A DNA stretch of 64,000 bases from Reyranella sp. (GCF_004297405.1 NZ_SCVC01000006.1:744001-808000); one strand, 5' to 3'; positions 43,631-52,643 are shown, counted from the stretch's first letter. Translations and numbers: made by a program. The notes: generated from the letters alone by a model not told the origin.

Positions 43631-44385
43631 AGGAGCCGGCTCTCGCTCTCACCGATCTCCGGAAGGATTTCGGCAAGACATCCATCATCCGAGGGGTGTC
43701 GCTGTCCGTCGTCGCCGGCGAACGCCATGCCATCATTGGCCCCAACGGCGCGGGCAAGTCGACGCTCTTCCATCTGATCAGCGGCCGCTTTCCACCGAGC
43801 GGCGGCACGGTCGCCCTTCACGGCCACGACATCACGGGCCTCAAGCCATCGGCAATCAATCGCCGGGGGCTGTCGCGCAGCTTCCAGGTATCCAACCTGT
43901 TTCCACGCCTTTCGGTGTCCGAGAACATCCGCTGTGCGTTGCTCTGGTCGACCGGTTATCGCTACTGCTTCTGGCGCTGGGCGGATCGCCTGAGCGATGT
44001 TTCCGCGAAAGTCGAGGATGTCCTGACTCGGACCGGATTGAGCGGACGCCGCGATGTCCTGGCTGGAGTCCTGAGCTATGCCGACCAAAGAGCACTGGAA
44101 ATCGGCATCGCGATCGCCGGTGGTGCCGATGTCGTTCTGCTCGATGAACCGACGGCAGGCATGAGCCACAGCGAGACTCGCCGGACGATCGACCTGATCC
44201 GTGAGGTCACGATCGGCAAGACCCTCGTCATGGTGGAGCATGACATGGGTGTGGTGTTCGATCTCGCAGACCGAATCTCGGTCCTCGTCTATGGCGAGAT
44301 CATTGCGACCGGAACCGCCAGCGAGATAAGAGCCAGCAAGGCCGTTCAAGACGCCTATCTTGGAACGGCGGGGACTGCCCACTGA
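43627..44385 (+). CDS. livG: Branched-chain amino acid-type ABC transporter ATPase LivG (system 2)
   Basis: 252 aa. Walker A is GPNGAGKSTLFHLISG. The LivG insert GLSRSFQVSNLFPRLSVSEN, a signature of the LSYADQRALEIGIAIA form, Walker B ADVVLLDEPTAGMSH and the VEHDMGVVF switch follow. It shares one base with livF. Co-translated with livM. Confidence 0.94.
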   Translation: MKEPALALTDLRKDFGKTSIIRGVSLSVVAGERHAIIGPNGAGKSTLFHLISGRFPPSGGTVALHGHDITGLKPSAINRRGLSRSFQVSNLFPRLSVSENIRCALLWSTGYRYCFWRWADRLSDVSAKVEDVLTRTGLSGRRDVLAGVLSYADQRALEIGIAIAGGADVVLLDEPTAGMSHSETRRTIDLIREVTIGKTLVMVEHDMGVVFDLADRISVLVYGEIIATGTASEIRASKAVQDAYLGTAGTAH

Positions 44386-45080
44386 TGCTCGAACTCCAGG
44401 ATGTCCATGCCTACTACGGGAAAAGTCACGTTCTGCAGGGTGTCAATCTTCACCTGACGGAAGGCGAGATCGTCACTCTCCTTGGACGCAACGGCGTTGG
44501 GCGATCGACGACCATCAAAGCGATCATGGGCGATGTCGTCTGTACCGGCACGATCCGCTTCAAGGGCCGCGACATTCTGGGACTGAAGTCATACGAGATT
44601 GCGCGTCTTGGCGTGGGATACGTACCGGAAAATCGCGACATCTTCCCGGGATTGACCGTACGCGAGAACCTCCTGCTTGGGCAGAAGAAGCGGCACGCGC
44701 AAGGCCGATGGTCGATGCAGGACATGTTTGCCCTGTTTCCCCGGCTCGAGGAACGCGCCGAGGTATCGGCCGGAGTGCTTTCGGGTGGCGAACAGCAGAT
44801 GCTGACGATCTGCCGGACGCTGATGGGCGATCCCGATCTGATCATGGTCGACGAACCGACGGAGGGGCTGGCGCCGAGAATGGTGGAACTCGTGGCCGAC
44901 CTGTTGCGGCGCATCGCCGAACGAGGCGTGTCTATCCTGCTCGTAGAACAGAAACTCACCATCGCGCTCGAAATCTCGCGGCGAGTCTATGTCATGGGCC
45001 ATGGCCGTGTCGTCTTCGAAGGAACACCGGCCTCGCTGAGCGCCGATGCGACAATCAGGAAGGAGTGGCTGGAGGTCTAG
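44385..45080 (+). CDS. livF: Branched-chain amino acid-type ABC transporter ATPase LivF (system 2), Walker A Lys to Arg
   Basis: 231 aa with the LivF layout: GVGYVPENRDIFPGLTVREN, VLSGGEQQMLTICRTLM signature, Walker B PDLIMVDEPTEGLAP and LLVEQKLTIAL. The Walker A reads GRNGVGRSTTIKAI: the invariant lysine is arginine at residue 40 (codon CGA, 44502-44504). The rest of the ATPase is intact. Some LivF relatives may tolerate Arg here, and LivG supplies a normal site, so the transporter may still work asymmetrically. Last gene of Liv system 2. Confidence 0.92.
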   Translation: MLELQDVHAYYGKSHVLQGVNLHLTEGEIVTLLGRNGVGRSTTIKAIMGDVVCTGTIRFKGRDILGLKSYEIARLGVGYVPENRDIFPGLTVRENLLLGQKKRHAQGRWSMQDMFALFPRLEERAEVSAGVLSGGEQQMLTICRTLMGDPDLIMVDEPTEGLAPRMVELVADLLRRIAERGVSILLVEQKLTIALEISRRVYVMGHGRVVFEGTPASLSADATIRKEWLEV

Positions 45081-45171
45081 ATTTGACGGCTGAGATCGGC
45101 GCGGCCACTTTGGGGCTTCAAATCCAGGCGGACATCGTCTGCCTTTCCAAGCCTCGGTCGTGGAGAGTTCA

Positions 45172-46461
45172 GTGAGCGACAAGCAATACGGTTTCGAGAC
45201 CCTGTCGGTACATGCAGGAGCCGCCCCCGATCCCGCCACCGGCGCGCGCGCGCAACCGATCTACCAGACCACGGCCTATGTCTTCGAAGACGCCGACCAC
45301 GCCGCCGCACTCTTCAACCTGCAGACCGTCGGCTTCATCTACTCGCGCCTGACCAATCCGACGAATGCCGCGCTCGAGGCGCGCATTGCCACGCTCGAAG
45401 GTGGCCGCGGCTGCACCGTCGCCTCGTCCGGTCATGCGGCCCAGGTGCTCGCCCTCTTCCCGCTGATGTCACCCGGCGCAGAGATCGTCGCCGCGTCCCG
45501 CCTCTATGGCGGCTCACTGCAGCAGATGAAGAACACCTATCCAAAGTTCGGCTGGAAGGCGAACATCGTCGACGCCGACCAGCCGGACAATTTCAAGCGC
45601 GCGCTGACGGACAACACCAAGGCCTTCTTCATCGAGAGCCTCGCAAATCCGGGCGGCGTCATCAGCGACATCGAGGCGATCGCCCGTATCGCCGAAGATG
45701 CCGGCGTGCCGCTGCTGGTCGACAACACGCTGGCGACACCCTGGCTCTGCCAGCCGATCGATTACGGTGCGACCCTGGTCGTGCACTCCACCACCAAGTT
45801 CCTGAGCGGCACGGGAACGTCGATGGGCGGTGCAGTCGTCGATTCCGGCAAGTTCAACTGGTCGCGCGGCGGCAAGTTCCCGAGCCTCGCCGGCCCCGAG
45901 CCCGCCTATCATGGGCTGAACTTCTTCGAGACCTTCGGCGACATGGCCTACACCTTCCACAGCCACGCCGTCGGCCTGCGCGATCTCGGCCCCTCGCAGG
46001 CGCCGTTCAACGCTTGGCTCACCATGCTCGGCATCGAGACGCTGGGGCTTCGCATGGAGCGCCATTGCGCCAACGCGCTCACCGTCGCGCAGCATCTGGA
46101 AAAGCATCCGGCGGTCGCCTGGGTGAACTATGCCGGCCTGCCGTCCAACAAGTACAATGCGCTGGCGAAGAAGTACCTGCCGAAGGGCGCAGGCTCGGTC
46201 TTCACCTTCGGCGTCAAGGGCGGCTACGACGTCGGCGTGAAGGTCGTCGACAGTGTCGAGCTCTTCTCGCACCTCGCCAACATCGGCGACGCCAAGAGCC
46301 TGATCATCCATCCCGCCTCGACGACGCATCGCCAGCTCTCCGACGAGCAGCGGGTCGCGGCCGGCGCCGGTCCCGACGTGCTGCGGCTGTCGATCGGCAT
46401 CGAGACGGTAGGCGATATCATCGCCGATCTCGACCAGGCCCTCGCCAAGGCAACGGCTTAA
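45172..46461 (+). CDS. metY: O-acetylhomoserine aminocarboxypropyltransferase-like PLP enzyme (MetY type)
   Basis: Cys/Met-metabolism PLP enzyme, about 429 aa. It starts with YGFETLSVHAGAAPDPATGA, then YSRLTNPTNAALEARIATLE near residue 62, the Schiff-base lysine in VVHSTTKFLSGTGTSMGG (about residue 208) and HPASTTHRQLSDEQ near the end. Such enzymes make homocysteine or methionine from O-acetylhomoserine and sulfide or thiol. The GTG at 45172 has GGAGAG 5-10 bases upstream; a GTG at 45160 is also possible. It sits 91 bases after livF and 15 bases before the first Rieske gene, so it may belong to the same operon. Its role there is unclear. Confidence 0.9.
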   Translation: MSDKQYGFETLSVHAGAAPDPATGARAQPIYQTTAYVFEDADHAAALFNLQTVGFIYSRLTNPTNAALEARIATLEGGRGCTVASSGHAAQVLALFPLMSPGAEIVAASRLYGGSLQQMKNTYPKFGWKANIVDADQPDNFKRALTDNTKAFFIESLANPGGVISDIEAIARIAEDAGVPLLVDNTLATPWLCQPIDYGATLVVHSTTKFLSGTGTSMGGAVVDSGKFNWSRGGKFPSLAGPEPAYHGLNFFETFGDMAYTFHSHAVGLRDLGPSQAPFNAWLTMLGIETLGLRMERHCANALTVAQHLEKHPAVAWVNYAGLPSNKYNALAKKYLPKGAGSVFTFGVKGGYDVGVKVVDSVELFSHLANIGDAKSLIIHPASTTHRQLSDEQRVAAGAGPDVLRLSIGIETVGDIIADLDQALAKATA

Positions 46462-46476
46462 CGCCAGCGGACCGCC

Positions 46477-47811
46477 ATGCTGAGCAAGGCCGACAACGAG
46501 TTCCTCACCTCCGCCAGCAAAGGCACGCCGATGGGCGAGCTGCTGCGCCGGTTCTGGATGCCGGCGCTCCTCTCGGAGGAGCTGCCGGAGCGAGATGGTC
46601 CACCCAAGAAGATCCGCATCATGGGCGAGGATCTGCTGGCCTTCCGCCAGACCGACGGGCGGGTCGGCATCGTCGAGCCGCACTGCCCGCATCGCGGCGC
46701 CAATCTCTACTACGGCCGCAACGAAGAGTGCGGCCTGCGATGCTCCTTCCACGGCTGGAAGTTCGATATCGACGGAAACTGCGTCGATCTGCCGACGTCG
46801 CCGCCGGAGTCGGCCTACAAGGACACGATCAAGCTGCTGGCCTACCCGACGCGCGAATGGGCCGACATGATCTGGGTCTATATGGGCCCGCGCGAGCTGA
46901 TGCCGGAACTGCCCCAGCTCGAACTGGGGCTGGTGCCCGCCTCTTCCCGCTTCGTCACCAAGAAGTGGCAGGACTGCAACTGGGTCCAGAGCCTCGAAGG
47001 TGCGATCGACACGTCGCACTTCTCCTTCCTGCACAAGGTGCTGGAGACCGACGCCGAGGCCGCGCGCAGGGCGATGAGCAATGCCGCGATCGGCGACCAG
47101 TCCAAGCCCGACGACCGCATCCGCTGGGTGCAGAACGATCCCCGTCCGAAGTTCACCGTGCTCGGCCATGACACCGGCCTCGTGATCGGCGGCGCGCGCA
47201 AGACCGACAGCCGCGACCTCTACTGGCGCATCGCGCAGTTCCTGATGCCCAATCACGCCTATACGCCGGCCGCTTTCCCCGGCGAGATCTACTGGGGCCA
47301 GTCATGGGTCCCGGTCGACGACGTGAACTGCTGGATCTACACCTACTGCTGGCAGCCCGAGCGGCCTTTCAGCAATTCCGAGCGCGCCAAGTTCCGCGGC
47401 GGCTTCAACGTCCACTCGGAGGTCGACGCGAACTACATGCCGTTGCGCAACATGCACAACGATTATCTGATCGATCGCAAGATGCAGAAAACCGAGAACT
47501 TCAGCGGCATCACCGGCGTGTCCGAGCAGGACGCAGCCATCCAGGACAGCCAGGGGCCGATCCAGGACCGCACTCGCGAGCATCTCGGTCCGACCGACAT
47601 CGGCGTCGTCGAGTTTCGCAAACTCGTGATGGGAGCGGCCCGCCGGCTGGCGGAGGGCGAACAACCCTCTTCCGTACAGCACGCCAGCCGCTACGCTGTG
47701 CGTTCGGGCGGCTGGGTCGCCGCACCGGACAAGGACCTCGCCACGGTGATGACCGAACGGTTCGGTCACAGCCACGGCTATATCGGCAACCACTACGGAT
47801 TAGGTGACTGA
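46477..47811 (+). CDS. Rieske non-heme iron oxygenase, phthalate 4,5-dioxygenase-like (copy 1)
   Basis: Ring-hydroxylating oxygenase large subunit, 444 aa. Rieske [2Fe-2S] ligands are C70-x-H72 and C89-x2-H92. The mononuclear iron site is in the second half: D178-x2-H181-x4-H186 (EGAIDTSHFSFLH). The C-terminal stretch AIQDSQGPIQDRTREHLGPT is typical of the phthalate dioxygenase / LigX-type demethylase branch. No ferredoxin or reductase gene is nearby. It overlaps copy 2 by one base. The substrate cannot be assigned. Confidence 0.92.
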   Translation: MLSKADNEFLTSASKGTPMGELLRRFWMPALLSEELPERDGPPKKIRIMGEDLLAFRQTDGRVGIVEPHCPHRGANLYYGRNEECGLRCSFHGWKFDIDGNCVDLPTSPPESAYKDTIKLLAYPTREWADMIWVYMGPRELMPELPQLELGLVPASSRFVTKKWQDCNWVQSLEGAIDTSHFSFLHKVLETDAEAARRAMSNAAIGDQSKPDDRIRWVQNDPRPKFTVLGHDTGLVIGGARKTDSRDLYWRIAQFLMPNHAYTPAAFPGEIYWGQSWVPVDDVNCWIYTYCWQPERPFSNSERAKFRGGFNVHSEVDANYMPLRNMHNDYLIDRKMQKTENFSGITGVSEQDAAIQDSQGPIQDRTREHLGPTDIGVVEFRKLVMGAARRLAEGEQPSSVQHASRYAVRSGGWVAAPDKDLATVMTERFGHSHGYIGNHYGLGD

Positions 47812-49148
47812 TGCTCAGCCCGGCCGACAACGCGTTTCTCACGCAAAGCGGCCCGGGCACGCCGATGGGCGACCTGCTGCGCCGCTTCTGGATGCCGGCG
47901 CTCCTTTCGGAGGAGCTTCCGGAGCGCGACGGGCCGCCGAAGAAGATCAAGGTCCTGGGCGAAGAGCTGATCGCCTTTCGCGCGACCGACGGCCGTGTCG
48001 GCATCGTCGAACCGCACTGCCCGCATCGCGGCGCCAATCTCTTCTTCGGGCGCAACGAGGAGTGTGGCATTCGCTGCGCTTTCCATGGCTGGAAGTTCGA
48101 CCTCGACGGCAACTGCATCGACCTGCCGACCTCGCCACCCGAGTCCAGCTACAAGGACACGATCAAGCTACTCGCCTATCCGACGCGCGAATGGGCTGAC
48201 CTGATCTGGGTCTATATGGGGCCGCGCGAACTGATGCCGGAGCTGCCGCAGCTCGAGCTGGGCCTCGTTCCCGCCGCCCATCGCTACGTCTCGAAGAAAC
48301 GGCAGGATTGTAATTGGGTGCAGAGCCTCGAGGGCGCCATCGACACTGCGCATTTCTCGTTCCTGCATGCCATCCCGACCAAGGACGAGGCGGTCAAGCT
48401 CGACATCCTGCGCAAGACCTCGGCGATCGGCCAGGAATCAGGCCTCGCCGATCGCAGCCGCTGGGTGACCGACGATCCACGGCCGAAGTTCAGGGTCCAG
48501 GGCCACGACGCCGGCTTGGTGATCGCTGCCGGCCGCAAGACCGACACCACCGACCTCTACTGGCGCATCGCCCAGTACCTCGCGCCCAATCATGCGCTGG
48601 TGCCCGTCGCCTTCCCTGGCGAAGTCTACCATGGGCAAAGCTGGGTCCCCATCGATGACGTCACATGCTGGGTCTACACCTATAGCTGGGTCCCGGATCG
48701 GCCACTCACCAACGCCGAGCGCACCAAGTATGCGGGCGGACTGAGCCTCCATGCCGAGATCGACGAGCACTACGTGCCCAAGCGCAACATGGGCAACGAC
48801 TACCTGATCGACCGCGAACTTCAGAAGACGTTGAGCTTCACCGGCATCAGCGGCGTGTCGGACCAGGATGCCGCGATCCAGGACAGCCAGGGCGCGATCC
48901 AGGACCGCACCAAGGAACATCTCGGCCCGACCGATGTCGGCATCGTCGAATTCCGCAAGCTGGTGATGGGCGCAGCCCGCGCTTTGCAGCAGGGCGAGCT
49001 GCCGCGTTCCGCTGCCGCATCGCGCCGCTATGCGGTACGCGCCGGCGGCTGGATCGCGGCCCCCGAGAAGGACCTCGCGACAATCATGAACGAGCGCTTC
49101 GGCCATCCGCACGGCTATGTCGGCCACGAATATGGACTGGCGGAATAG
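47811..49148 (+). CDS. Rieske non-heme iron oxygenase, phthalate 4,5-dioxygenase-like (copy 2)
   Basis: Tandem paralog of the preceding gene, 445 aa. All iron ligands are kept at identical positions (C70, H72, C89, H92; D178, H181, H186). By eye there are only about 21 differences in the first 154 residues, but the catalytic half is much more divergent, for example after the H186 region. This is what one expects if the two enzymes use different substrates or form a mixed oligomer. The copy is complete, with no frameshift. Confidence 0.92.
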   Translation: MLSPADNAFLTQSGPGTPMGDLLRRFWMPALLSEELPERDGPPKKIKVLGEELIAFRATDGRVGIVEPHCPHRGANLFFGRNEECGIRCAFHGWKFDLDGNCIDLPTSPPESSYKDTIKLLAYPTREWADLIWVYMGPRELMPELPQLELGLVPAAHRYVSKKRQDCNWVQSLEGAIDTAHFSFLHAIPTKDEAVKLDILRKTSAIGQESGLADRSRWVTDDPRPKFRVQGHDAGLVIAAGRKTDTTDLYWRIAQYLAPNHALVPVAFPGEVYHGQSWVPIDDVTCWVYTYSWVPDRPLTNAERTKYAGGLSLHAEIDEHYVPKRNMGNDYLIDRELQKTLSFTGISGVSDQDAAIQDSQGAIQDRTKEHLGPTDVGIVEFRKLVMGAARALQQGELPRSAAASRRYAVRAGGWIAAPEKDLATIMNERFGHPHGYVGHEYGLAE

Positions 49149-49215
49149 AACGTTAGACCGGCCTGTCGGGCTGATCTATCGTCGGCACCGTTTTTGGGAT
49201 CGGGGAGATTACTAA

Positions 49216-49824
49216 GTGACCGTCAAGATCTACGGGCCAACTGCTTCGCGCGCCGCCCGCCCTTTGTGGATCGTGCATGAGCTCGGCATTCCGTTCGAGC
49301 ATGTCGCGTTGGAGATGAAGGATCTCAAGGGTGCCGACTTTCTGAAGATCAATCCCAACGGCAAGGTGCCGGCGCTGGCCGACGGCGATTTCAAGCTCTT
49401 CGAGTCGATGGCGATCAACCTCTACCTGGCGGCCAAGCACGGCAAGGATGGCTTCATGCCGTCGAGCCTCGAGGACCAGGCACTGGTTTGGCAGTGGAGC
49501 TTCTGGGGCATGACGGAAGTCGAGCGCCACCTGCTCACGGTCCTGATCGACATGTTCATGACGGCGCCAGACAAGCGCAAGCCGGAGGCGGTCGCGGAAG
49601 CGCAGAAGGCGCTACCCAAGCCCTTCGCCGTGCTGAACGGCGCTCTGCAGGGCCGCGATTACCTGCTGGGCTCGACCTTCACGGTCGCCGACCTGAACCT
49701 CGCTTCGATCTGCAGCTGGGCCAAGCCGATCAAGTTCGACTTCGCGCCCTTCCCCAATGCCGGCGCCTGGCTCGATCGCTGCCTGGCACGACCGGGCTAC
49801 AAGGCCGCCCGCGGCACCAAGTAA
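49216..49824 (+). CDS. Glutathione S-transferase family protein
   Basis: 202 aa. An N-terminal thioredoxin-like domain (residues 1-78: SRAARPLWIVHELGIPFEHV, then NGKVPALADGDFKLFESMAI, holding the cis-Pro and the Glu-Ser glutathione contact) is followed by a helical C-terminal domain (90-202) with LLGSTFTVADLNLASI. The GTG at 49216 is preceded by GGGGAGA. It is 67 bases after the second oxygenase, so it may belong to the catabolic cluster, perhaps for conjugate or ether-bond chemistry. Confidence 0.9.
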   Translation: MTVKIYGPTASRAARPLWIVHELGIPFEHVALEMKDLKGADFLKINPNGKVPALADGDFKLFESMAINLYLAAKHGKDGFMPSSLEDQALVWQWSFWGMTEVERHLLTVLIDMFMTAPDKRKPEAVAEAQKALPKPFAVLNGALQGRDYLLGSTFTVADLNLASICSWAKPIKFDFAPFPNAGAWLDRCLARPGYKAARGTK

Positions 49825-49843
49825 GCGAAGAGACGCGGACCTA

Positions 49844-51118
49844 CTACTCGGCCGGCGCCGCTTGCGGCGTCGGCCGTCTTGCTTCCGCGATGGCTTCCTG
49901 GCCGCGATCGTTGCCCGGCAACAGAAACGCCACCAACGTGATCACCACCGACGTGACGGCAAGGCCCAGGAACAGCAGTTCGAGACTGCCGGTCGTCTCG
50001 CGTATCCAGGCGATCAACAGGATCGCCAGCGGCCCCGCTCCAAACGCCACGACGAACTTCGCGCCGAAACCCAGCCCGTGATAGCGGCTGGGCGTGTAGC
50101 GGGCGATCAGGATGTTCTCGATCGGGCCAGCCGCTGCACTCAGCACCGCCGAACCGATGGCGCCCAGCAGTGCCACGTAGCCGTTGCCCATTGCGAGGGC
50201 GAGCATGGCGCCGATCTGTAGCGCCGAGGCGACGATGTAGGTCGCCTTCAGCGGATAGCGATCGACGATGCGCCGGCCCATGGCGTACTGCGCAAAGCCC
50301 GAGACGACGTAGATCATCGAGGTTGCAAGCCCGACCCACAGCACGACCTTGGTCGCAACGCCCCACGAAGCCAGTCCGTCGCGCAATGCGCTGATCTCGG
50401 TTGCCAGCTTCACCTCGAAGACCAGCGCAGCGCCGAACATCACGGCCTGCCAGATCACGCCTTCCAGGGCCATGGTGACGGACAGCACGGAGAAGACGCG
50501 CCAGAACTCGCGGCGGCCGACCTGCACGCCGGGAGTCGCCGGCATCGGACGATCACCGACCTTGCCTTGCCGCATCTGCACGAAGAGCACGGCGCCCACA
50601 GCGATACAGACGAGACCCGGCACGATGAAGGCCGCCCGCCACGAGGCGAGCGTGATCAGCACGCCCGGCACGATGCCATAGAGCGCAAGGCCCGCACTGC
50701 CCCAGAGGCCGTTCACGCCCATGGCGTGCCCCTGTTCCTTGGCCGTGCGGATGACCCAGCCGATGCCGACGGAATGGTAGATCGCCCCGAAGGCGCCGAT
50801 GCCGCAGAGCGCCAGGGAGAGCAAGAACGTGTCGCCGGTCGGCACGAAGCCGCAGGCGATCGAGGACAGGCCGAGGCCCAGGAACATCACGACCATCATG
50901 GCCGGGGCGCCGAAGCGGTCGGAGGCCCAGCCGGCCGGCAGCGACATCACCCCCAGCAGGATGGTGGCCGGGGCGTAGAGACGCAGCAGATCCTCCGCCG
51001 GCAGGTTCCAGGAAACGGCGAGAGTCAGCACGATCACGGCGTAGAAAGCCGTCATCATGTGCATCAGGGCGTGGCCGATGGAGGAGAACAGCAGGACGCG
51101 ACTGGCGGAATCGATCAT
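49844..51118 (-). CDS. MFS transporter
   Basis: Twelve-helix major facilitator protein of about 424 aa. The loop 2-3 motif reads LPAGWASDRFGAPAMMV, and GVNGLWGSAGLALYGIVPGV lies near residue 140. The first ATG giving a normal N-terminus is 51118 (MIDSASRVLLF). It is convergent with the GST gene. No substrate clue; its location next to the oxygenase cluster makes a role in uptake or efflux of the same compound possible. Confidence 0.88.
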   Translation of the reverse strand: MIDSASRVLLFSSIGHALMHMMTAFYAVIVLTLAVSWNLPAEDLLRLYAPATILLGVMSLPAGWASDRFGAPAMMVVMFLGLGLSSIACGFVPTGDTFLLSLALCGIGAFGAIYHSVGIGWVIRTAKEQGHAMGVNGLWGSAGLALYGIVPGVLITLASWRAAFIVPGLVCIAVGAVLFVQMRQGKVGDRPMPATPGVQVGRREFWRVFSVLSVTMALEGVIWQAVMFGAALVFEVKLATEISALRDGLASWGVATKVVLWVGLATSMIYVVSGFAQYAMGRRIVDRYPLKATYIVASALQIGAMLALAMGNGYVALLGAIGSAVLSAAAGPIENILIARYTPSRYHGLGFGAKFVVAFGAGPLAILLIAWIRETTGSLELLFLGLAVTSVVITLVAFLLPGNDRGQEAIAEARRPTPQAAPAE

Positions 51119-51225
51119 GGTCCCTGTATCTGTCGGCCAAGAGATCGACGCAAGCCGGCTTGCGGCAACGCTGCCATTCGCGCTAAAGCCCCCGTGCCGC
51201 GGGCCGACAGGCCCAGGCATCCGGT

Positions 51226-51302
51226 CGGGGCGTAGCGCAGCCTGGTAGCGCATCAGTCTGGGGGACTGGGGGTCGCAGGTTCAAATCCTGTCGCCCCGAC
51301 CA
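51226..51302 (+). tRNA. tRNA-Pro (anticodon GGG)
   Basis: Acceptor CGGGGCG pairs with CGCCCCG, the D arm is GCGCAGCCTGGTAGCGC, the anticodon loop CTGGGGG gives anticodon GGG, the T arm is GCAGG-TTCAAAT-CCTGT and CCA is encoded. It is full length with no mismatches that would disable it. Confidence 0.96.
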
Positions 51303-51306
51303 TCTT

Positions 51307-51328
51307 AACCCCGCATTTATTGGGTTTT
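51307..51328 (+). terminator. Weak terminator after tRNA-Pro
   Basis: AACCC pairs with GGGTT around a 10-base loop, and the stem runs into four T, starting 5 bases after the tRNA end. Short stem, so low certainty. Confidence 0.35.
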
Positions 51329-51374
51329 CGTGGCCCTGCCGTCTGGCACGGTATGCCGATCGCAAGACGCGTCA

Positions 51375-52643
51375 CTAACGCTTCGTCGTCTTCTCCCTGC
51401 CGAGCGCCCTCGCCACCTCTTCCGGATCGCGGGGGTTACTGACCCGCAGCCCCCTCCTCGCCGCCACCTTCGGCTCGACCGGCATTCGGAAAGTGAACCG
51501 GGTTTTGCGGTCCTCGGACCTCACGTCCAGTCGTCCGCCATGCGCCTTCGCAATCTCGGACGCAATGTAAAGGCCAAGCCCGAGGCCTTGTTGGCCGGGG
51601 CGCGTATCTGCGCGGTAGAAAGGCTGAAACAAGCGATCCATGGCTTCCGGCGGAATGGGATCGCCACCATTGGTCACGGCAAGCTCGAAGTGCCCATCGA
51701 CGATTGCCGCACTCACCTCGATCGGCGCTTCATCCGAACCATGGGTGATGGCGTTTCCCAGCAGGTTCGATAGCAGCTGGGCCAGCCGGGCGTGATCGAC
51801 GTCGACATCGCCGGCAATGTCGATGCTGCCATGGATGAGCCGCTCCGGATGGCTCGCTCTTATCTCATTGATTACCTGCTCCAGGGTTGGTTCGAGACGC
51901 TGGCCACTCTGGCGCGTGACACTCAACCCGCCGCCGAGTCTCCCCTTGGCAAAATCCAGAATGTTGTCGATCAAACTCGACATCCGGGAGACGCTTTGCT
52001 GCATCAATCGAAGGACGAAAGCGGTCTTTGGATCCTGGTGTTCCTTCGCGATGAGGTGCGCGCCGCCCTGGATGGCGGCCAATGGGTTGCGCAAGTCGTG
52101 CCCCAGGACGGCAATGAACTGCTCGCGCAACTTTGCCGCCGCCTGCTGATCGAGGACCTGTGCACGGCTCTCGGTCAGCTTCTTGTCGGCGTCGAGGTGG
52201 TAGGCGATCAGCTCAGCGAAGAGCCGAAACATGCCCATCGTCGTCTCGTTCTTGAGCTTCGCCGGCTTGGAATCGATGGCGCAGAGCGTCCCGAAAAAGG
52301 AACCGTCCGGCAGGACGATGGGAACGGAGATGTAGCTCTGCAAGTTGTAAAGACGAGGCGTGTGATGCGCGGCGTAGATCGGATCTTCCGCAACGTTGTC
52401 GATGACGATTTCCTGGCCACTTCCCCGGACCTCGTGGCACAGCGTGGTTTCGACTTTGAGCTCGCCGCCGGCCGGCAGACCGAAATGGACGTTGTCGAGG
52501 ACTTCGCACGCCACCCAGCGGTCTTCAGTGACCCGCGCCACGGCCGCAAATCCCATTCCTGTGGTCTTGCAAACGACATTCAGGATCGTCGGGATGGCGT
52601 CGATTCGCTGGATCGCGGCGATATCGTCTTGAATGTCGGTCAT
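51375..52643 (-). CDS. GAF-domain sensor histidine kinase (soluble)
   Basis: 422 aa with no transmembrane segments. The N-terminal GAF domain (about residues 18-160) contains FAAVARVTEDRWVACEVLDN, TTLCHEVRGSG and YISVPIVLPDGSFFGTLCAI. HisKA has the phosphorylated His in AVLGHDLRNPLAAI (near 182). HATPase has LLSNLLGNAITHGS and QGLGLGLYIASEIAKAHGG. No response regulator lies next to it. Upstream is a non-coding stretch with a terminator from the permease side. Confidence 0.93.
   Translation of the reverse strand: MTDIQDDIAAIQRIDAIPTILNVVCKTTGMGFAAVARVTEDRWVACEVLDNVHFGLPAGGELKVETTLCHEVRGSGQEIVIDNVAEDPIYAAHHTPRLYNLQSYISVPIVLPDGSFFGTLCAIDSKPAKLKNETTMGMFRLFAELIAYHLDADKKLTESRAQVLDQQAAAKLREQFIAVLGHDLRNPLAAIQGGAHLIAKEHQDPKTAFVLRLMQQSVSRMSSLIDNILDFAKGRLGGGLSVTRQSGQRLEPTLEQVINEIRASHPERLIHGSIDIAGDVDVDHARLAQLLSNLLGNAITHGSDEAPIEVSAAIVDGHFELAVTNGGDPIPPEAMDRLFQPFYRADTRPGQQGLGLGLYIASEIAKAHGGRLDVRSEDRKTRFTFRMPVEPKVAARRGLRVSNPRDPEEVARALGREKTTKR

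Noticed and set aside
45081..45171. SAM-II-like riboswitch upstream of the metY-type gene
   Set aside because: The stretch begins with ATTTGAC and contains GATCGGC and GGCCACTTT, which recalls SAM-II, but the pairing strand and the A-rich TAAA...GCTAAA tail are absent and the P1 helix cannot be formed at normal distance.
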